Assembly (NCBI RefSeq): GCF_000003815.2
Contig: NC_049992.1
Coordinates: forward strand, 5,512,570-5,576,569
Direction: 5' to 3'
From: Branchiostoma floridae
Taxonomy: Eukaryota > Chordata > Leptocardii > Amphioxiformes > Branchiostomatidae
DNA: 64,000 bases
How positions within the stretch are numbered: position 1 is the first letter of the stretch; the number at the start of each line of letters is the position of its first letter. Below are positions 58,730 to 64,000 of the stretch, one piece after another. The notes beneath the pieces are model-generated. The model was not told the DNA's origin. It saw only the letters and a list, made by a program, of their open reading frames with translations, and did not search any database. The position numbers were made by a program, and so were the translations under genes.

Positions 58730-60240
58730 TATAAGACCCAAGACAAACACTACATGTGAAATAGGACTATAACATTGACTCTGTTTTTGTGAGGGGATGT
58801 TTCCATTTTCCACCCCAAAAGACGTTCTTCCTCTATAAGACCCATGGCCAACATGATTAGTATTGTAAGTTGCACTGGTGGTCGAGCTTTACGATAGTCC
58901 GTTAAGGCTCAGATATTGTTACTTTTGATGTGATGTTGGCTTTTTCATCAATCTCTGCAAAATATCTCCCAGAAAAAAGTTCATTGACCCCGTATAATAC
59001 CCATGGTGAACATGATTAGTATTGTATGGTGCACTGACGTTTGAGCTTTACAATAGTCCGTTTAGGCTCAGATATTGTTACTTTTTGATATGATGTTGGC
59101 TTAAGACAAAACTTCATAAATCACTGCAAAATGTCACACAAAAAGAGGTCAATCCTTTATAAGACCCCTGGCCAACATGATTAGTATTGTATGTTGTACT
59201 GACGTTTGAGCTTTACAATAGTCCGCTAAGATTAGGACACGGTTACTGTTGAGGGGATGTTGGTTTAAGAAACACTTCATCTTTCGTTGTAAAATGTCAA
59301 CCGCAAAGAAGTCCATCCTTTATAAGAGCCATGGCCAACATGATTAACATTATATGCTGCACTGTCGTTCGAGCTTTACAATAGTCCGCTGAAACTCAGA
59401 TATTGTTACTCTTAAGAGGATGTTGGTTTAAGACAACAATTTATCTTTCGCTGCCAAATGTCACCCAAAAGAAGTTCATCCTTTATAAGACCCATGGCCA
59501 ACATGATTAACATTATATGCTGCACTGTCTTTTGAGCTTTACAATAGTCGGTTAAGACTCGGATATTGTTACTTTTAATATGATGTTGGCTTAAGATAAA
59601 ATTTCATCAATCACTGCAAAAGGTCCCAACAAAAAGTTCATTGACCCATGGTATACCGGTAGTATTTTATGTTGCACTGACGTTTGAGCTTTGCAGTGTT
59701 CCGGTGAGACTGAGGTATTGGTACTTCTGACGGAATGTTGGTTTAAGGCAACATTTCATCATTCGCTGCCAAATGTCACCCAAAAGAAGTCCATCATTTA
59801 TAAGACCCATGGCCAACATGATTAACATTATATGGTGCACTGTCGTTCGAGCTTACAATAGTCCGCTAAGACTCAGATATTGACTTCGCTACTGTTGTGA
59901 GGATGTAATTTTAAGACATGTTTCATCATTCGCTGCAAAATGTCACTCCGAATGAAGTCCATCTTTATAAAACGCATTTATGACTTGATTAGTATTTTAT
60001 GCCGCACTGCCGGTTGAGCTTTATAATAACCCACTTAGACTCAGATATTGACTTCGTTACTGTTTGGTGGATGTAGGTTTAAGATATATTTCACCATTCA
60101 CTTCAAAATGTCACTCCAAAGTAAGTCCATCTTTTCTAAGAGCCATGGTGAACATGATTTGCATTACATGGTGCACATGCCGTTCGAGCTTTTCAATAAT
60201 CCACTAAGACACAGATATTGACTCCGTTACTGTCCAGGGA
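58730..60240. repeat. About 163-bp satellite array, 9 or more copies
   Basis: Monomers share TATAAGACCCATGGCCAACA, TGATTAGTATTGTATG, TTGAGCTTTACAATAGTCCG, ACTCAGATATTGTTAC and CGCTGCAAAATGTCACCC. Anchors recur near 58834, 58990, 59153, 59317, 59481, 59640, 59797, 59960 and 60128. Copies are diverged. Confidence 0.9.
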
Positions 60241-60884
60241 TATAGAATTGTGGTGACACTTTATCAACTTCAGCACAGTAATCCCATCCATTGAAACCGT
60301 TGAAACCACGTCGTCTGGATGACGTCGAACCGTATTCTCAAAGGGCACAGAAAGAACGACTTTAATAAAACGCAGCGGGTGATTTTATGAAGGGTGAAAT
60401 CCAGCCAAATGCGATACTGGTCCCATGCGTTTAAAAGAGAATTAGAGTTATAAACAGTGCTACTGTAGACGAACCTCGCAAGGCGGTGGTCGGGCGTGGG
60501 GTAGAATGCAAAGACCAACTAACCAGGACCTTGAATGTAAGTTCAGCTGTGTCGGTAATCAACATTACGTTGCAATTTTAAACTCAACATCCATACACAA
60601 AATAAAGCGCTTACAAACAAGCTTTCTATCAGTCCTCTGATCCTTATCAAGTTGAACTAAGTATAGAAATAAAGGTTTGATAACCTTGCATTGGTTCGTT
60701 GGTTTCTTATCTTTTTTTTTCATTATTCCCATCGCATGGATATAAATTGTTCTTTCTTGTACAGTTCTTTCCCTGGCTTCAACTATACATGTAAATGTCT
60801 TGACCATTGATGTTAATTTTACGTTTATAAAACTATGAATTTGAAGGTCGTTTCAACTTCAAAGCTTACCCATTTGTAAATTTG

Positions 60885-61005
60885 ATATCATACCGGAGAA
60901 ATTAATAGAAAAACTCCAAAATCAACGTCATTATAGAGCAGCAAGATATTTATAATACGATGTAAACAATATCTAGCCGAGCTACATCTCCCAAACACGC
61001 AGAGT
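60885..61005 (+). mobile_element. Degraded LINE RT fragment
   Basis: The plus strand encodes IEKLQNQ and RAARY around a frameshift, resembling the IExLQxxxxRAAR block of LINE RTs; stops interrupt it. Confidence 0.4.
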
Positions 61006-61569
61006 TTCCAATTGTAAACTCGGTGGAAGGTATTGACTAGTGAAGACCTTGTACATTTCTGCTCCACTGTGCTAAACACAGGTCACATGTTAACAATCAT
61101 ACATATTTGTGTATAACGTCTAGCCTACTCCTGGACGAATACATTCGACTTCCTCTCGCTTCTTCGTAATTGCATAAATGTAGTGAGTTGTATGATGAGA
61201 TGGGATCGGTTTACCGAAGGCTGACATATAAATTTTGAAGTTGAATTGAATTTTCAAAAAGCAATGTAGAGAAGCTCCAAACACGTGTATACAGTTGAAA
61301 CGTTGCGACTATTTTTGACGCTCGGTTGATCAGAGAAATACGGACACGCCGCTGACAGGGTCTGCACTTTCATCCGATGAAAGCAATTAGCTTTTACCCA
61401 AACCATTGATTAAATTCAAAGACGCTACTCATATAAATAGCAAATGTAATGCTTGAGATGCAATGACCTACTTTTTAGTTAAAAGCATGTAATTTTGCAC
61501 ATAGACACATAATCAAGTACACGTATTCTTCTCAATCAATGCATAACCGTACTCCTCTAGAATACGGTA

Positions 61570-61918
61570 TATGTAGATCTACATAAATCTAATAAGTTAG
61601 GAGATGAACATCATTTTGTAGTAAAATGTATTCTATACGAAAAAAAAACTGAAGTCTATAGACTGCTAGAGCAGTTCCCCTACTCCATACAGCTAAGTAA
61701 TATAGAAAAATTTATATTCCTTATGAATTTAAACAAACCTTTACTTCTAAAGCATATCTGCTCCTATATTTTCAATATCATTAAGAATCGAGATGAAGTC
61801 GAATAGACGTAGTAGTATTTTTAGATTCATTGTAAATTTATTTCATATATCTTTTGTTGCGACCTGTACTTAACCCAGTTGGTATGAATATACAATAAAG
61901 GTCTTCATTCATTCATTG
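61570..61918 (+). mobile_element. LINE 3' end with RT C-terminus
   Basis: The frame to the stop at 61804-61806 reads NKLGDEHHFVVKCILYEKK, then LSNIEKFIFLMN and CSYIFNIIKNR. This is the characteristic C-terminal GDExH...LSxxEKFxxLM block of lancelet-type LINE proteins. The 3' UTR ends AATAAAGGTC and (TTCA)n. Confidence 0.8.
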
Positions 61919-62414
61919 TTGGTACAGGCAATTAACAGTGGGAATTGCCTCTAGCAAAAGCGTTTCACCCATACTTCGCGTCACCCTTAAGTTGCTGCAG
62001 AAAATGTCAAGAGGCAATTGGAGTGTCTTGAGAGATTGTATACAGAAGACGTGATGGCTGACTGTAGGACGCGCCGGAAATGGAACCAATAACAAGCTGC
62101 GTGAATGGCATGAATACTAATTGCTGCATGCGTGTGCTTTGATCTTAACATTTCAAAAGAAGTCATTTTAGATCTTTGAGTGCTGGCATAAAGTCCTTAG
62201 GTGCGGCGGACTACAAAGTAGTTGCTTCGATATTTCACATGGATGAGAGATCTCTTGCATAGGACTGGTAATTATTTTCACAGATGAATCGGACAACGTT
62301 TCAAAAGATCCCCCCCCCCCCGATAGATTTTGTTGCAACCAGCTCCTCTCTAGTCTGTTTCTTTGAGTGTGTGTGATGTAGTTTATCGTTTTTATCGTCC
62401 GCTGTACAGAAACG

Positions 62415-63947
62415 ATGGAGTTCGAGTACGTTTTACCCGGCGACATGGATGTTTTCGTGGACAACGCCACGACCAACGCTTCCTGTGGCAATGGGACCGT
62501 ACTGGAAGGTGCAGACATCCTGCCATCTGTTGGACCCACCGCTGGGAGGATCGCTACAGCAGCCTTCCTCTTCCTGATCGCTGCACTGACTGTGGTGAGT
62601 TGTGAAGAAACATCACATCGTTGCTTTGCTTATTTGCAATGTTCATTTGCTTCTGAATCAATATCTCTCGTATTTATCATTACACGTATTGTTACCTTGC
62701 TTTGATAGTTGTAAGTTCTTGTTATGTTACCATTATGTTGTCAACATAACATTATTTATTTTATTGTTTTGTTTTAATATCTTATGTGTTTCATACGCTA
62801 CCTTGTGTTGATTGTTACTAGTTCTTGTTATGTTCTTATTATTAACATTTCTTAACTGATTTGCTGATTTTGTTTCAATATCTTACGTATTTGTTATCAT
62901 TAAGTTACTTTGCATTGATATTCGTAAGTTCTTGTTATGTTACCGTTGTTAACATCACATCAATTATTTGCTTATTTTATTTCAATATCTTACGTATTTG
63001 TCATCATTAACTTACCTTCCGTTGATATTTGTAAGTTCTTGTTTTGTTACCGTTGTTACACATTCCATGATTCATCTGTTCATATTATTTCAATATCTTA
63101 TGGTGCATTTGTTAACTTACGTTGATAGTTGTAAGCTCTTGATGTGTTACCGTTGATTTTAATTGATATCAATATCGATGACTGTGTTATTTCTGAGGTA
63201 TTCCTCCAAGGAACATTAAAAACGCCAGCTTATAGAGGATATACCTCCTGGATGATAAGTAAACAAACAAACAAAAAACAACTAATCTTCAAGCAGATCT
63301 CTTTACGGTAATGGGACATCCGGTCGCTCATTTTCTTCAGATGATAAAGTTCATGCAAGTGTTTTGAATATGTACACGTAATTTTTTAGGCATAGCACAA
63401 TTTCAAGAGTCCTTATTACCAAAAACAACAGCAGGGTAATGCGTATAAAGAACAAGAGTTAATCTAGCAATCACCCAAACTTGCAAACAATTCTATTGGC
63501 AGGGTCAATTTAAAATAACTAGTCCTACACCATGCACCTGAGGCCGTTGCAATTTTCCTTATAAGCTGTAGTGGCCATTGGTTTGCAACGGAAATCCAAA
63601 ATTTCAATAGCGGGCAATTACTGCTCTCCAAGCAAAGGTTAGGCTCCGGCTGTTTTTTAACGTTTTTTTAGTCGTTTTTATCGGGCTTTCTATTTTTTTT
63701 AATTTTATCTTGCTGGGTACTTTAAAAAAAATGACAAAATAGAAAGCCCGATAAAAACGACTAAAAAAACGCTAAAAAAACGGCCCGAGCCTAACCTCTG
63801 CTTGGAGAGTAGGCAATTACAGTGGATGTGTCTTTCTTTGCCCCGCAGGTTGGAAACGGGCTGGTCCTGTTGGCTGTAGCCAAGCATAGAAGTCTGCAGA
63901 CTCTGACTAATGCCTTCATCATGTCTCTCTGCGTCTCAGACTTGCTG
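62415..63947 (+). CDS. Class A GPCR, aminergic-like, first two coding exons (N-terminus to TM2), continues past window
   Basis: Exons 62415-62594 and 63849-63947 join in phase to 93 residues. The extracellular N-terminus carries three N-glycosylation sequons (NAT, NAS, NGT). TM1 is RIATAAFLFLIAALTVVGN, with the conserved GN (Asn 1.50), followed by the basic loop AKHRSLQTLTN. TM2 runs NAFIMSLCVSDLL, with the Asp 2.50. LQTLTN-FI-SL is typical of beta-adrenergic, dopamine and related amine receptors, so an amine ligand is likely but not proven. The second exon ends at CTG/GTAAGT inside TM2. The start has AACGATGG context and lies 5 bases after a probable acceptor. Confidence 0.88.
62620..63165. 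repeat. About 105-bp tandem repeat in the GPCR intron, 5 copies
   Basis: The unit includes TTGATAGTTGTAAGTTCTTG, TTATGTTACCGTTGTTAAC and TTTCAATATCTTACGTATTT; anchors are near 62703, 62811, 62916, 63020 and 63121. Confidence 0.85.
63614..63818. mobile_element. Foldback element, about 83-bp arms
   Basis: The left arm 63614-63696 and right arm 63736-63818 are nearly exact reverse complements (CTCTCCAAGCA, GGTTAGGCTC, TTTTTATCGGGCTTTCTATT), separated by about 39 bases. The right arm ends about 30 bases before GPCR exon 2. Confidence 0.9.
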
Positions 63948-64000
63948 GTAAGTGTACGAGAATGTCCTGTAGATAGGCAACAGTATTTATAGTTGTAAAC

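Overview
This is a gene-bearing piece of an animal nuclear genome, most likely a lancelet (Branchiostoma, amphioxus). The evidence is multi-exon genes with GT-AG introns, clear chordate-type orthologues, compact introns of 0.1-7 kb, and dense small DNA-transposon (MITE), SINE and 5'-truncated LINE insertions. The species call is inference; no marker gene is present. A 100-N block at 20694-20793 marks an assembly gap of unknown true size.

Layout. (1) 3-3230, minus: complete PM20D1-type M20 peptidase, 4 coding exons. (2) 5875-22218, minus: ATAD3, the mitochondrial AAA+ ATPase, 15 coding exons read directly plus one (exon 3) mostly hidden in the gap. (3) 22545-31488, plus: TYW2/TRMT12, the wybutosine tRNA enzyme, 5 exons, divergent from ATAD3 across a 326-bp shared promoter. 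(4) 33166-45957, plus: an 8-exon leucine-rich-repeat protein of about 284 residues ending in a CaaX-type box, which I cannot name. (5) 46-62 kb: no gene seen; MITEs, LINE 3' ends and two satellite-like arrays. (6) 62415 to the window end, plus: first two coding exons (TM1-TM2) of a class A aminergic-like GPCR that runs off the window. Every exon junction was checked by phase: all coding lengths close in frame, which is the main support for the models.

Main unusual observation. Four exon ends in two unrelated genes (ATAD3 exons 3, 5 and 16; LRR-gene exon 5) are tandemly duplicated. In three of them the repeated unit contains the exon 3' end, the 5' splice donor and adjacent intron, making arrays of 3, 8 and 14 donor sites. 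In ATAD3 exon 3 the two copies nearest the exon are 39 bp, in frame, so alternative donor use would add 13 or 26 residues to the coiled coil. In the LRR gene the unit is 80 bp and the second donor is preceded by an in-frame stop. Several transposons also sit within about 5-25 bp of splice sites.

The genes do not form one pathway. ATAD3 (mitochondrial inner membrane) and TYW2 (tRNA-Phe modification) share a promoter region with two GCACGTGC palindromes and a YY1-like motif over the TYW2 start codon.
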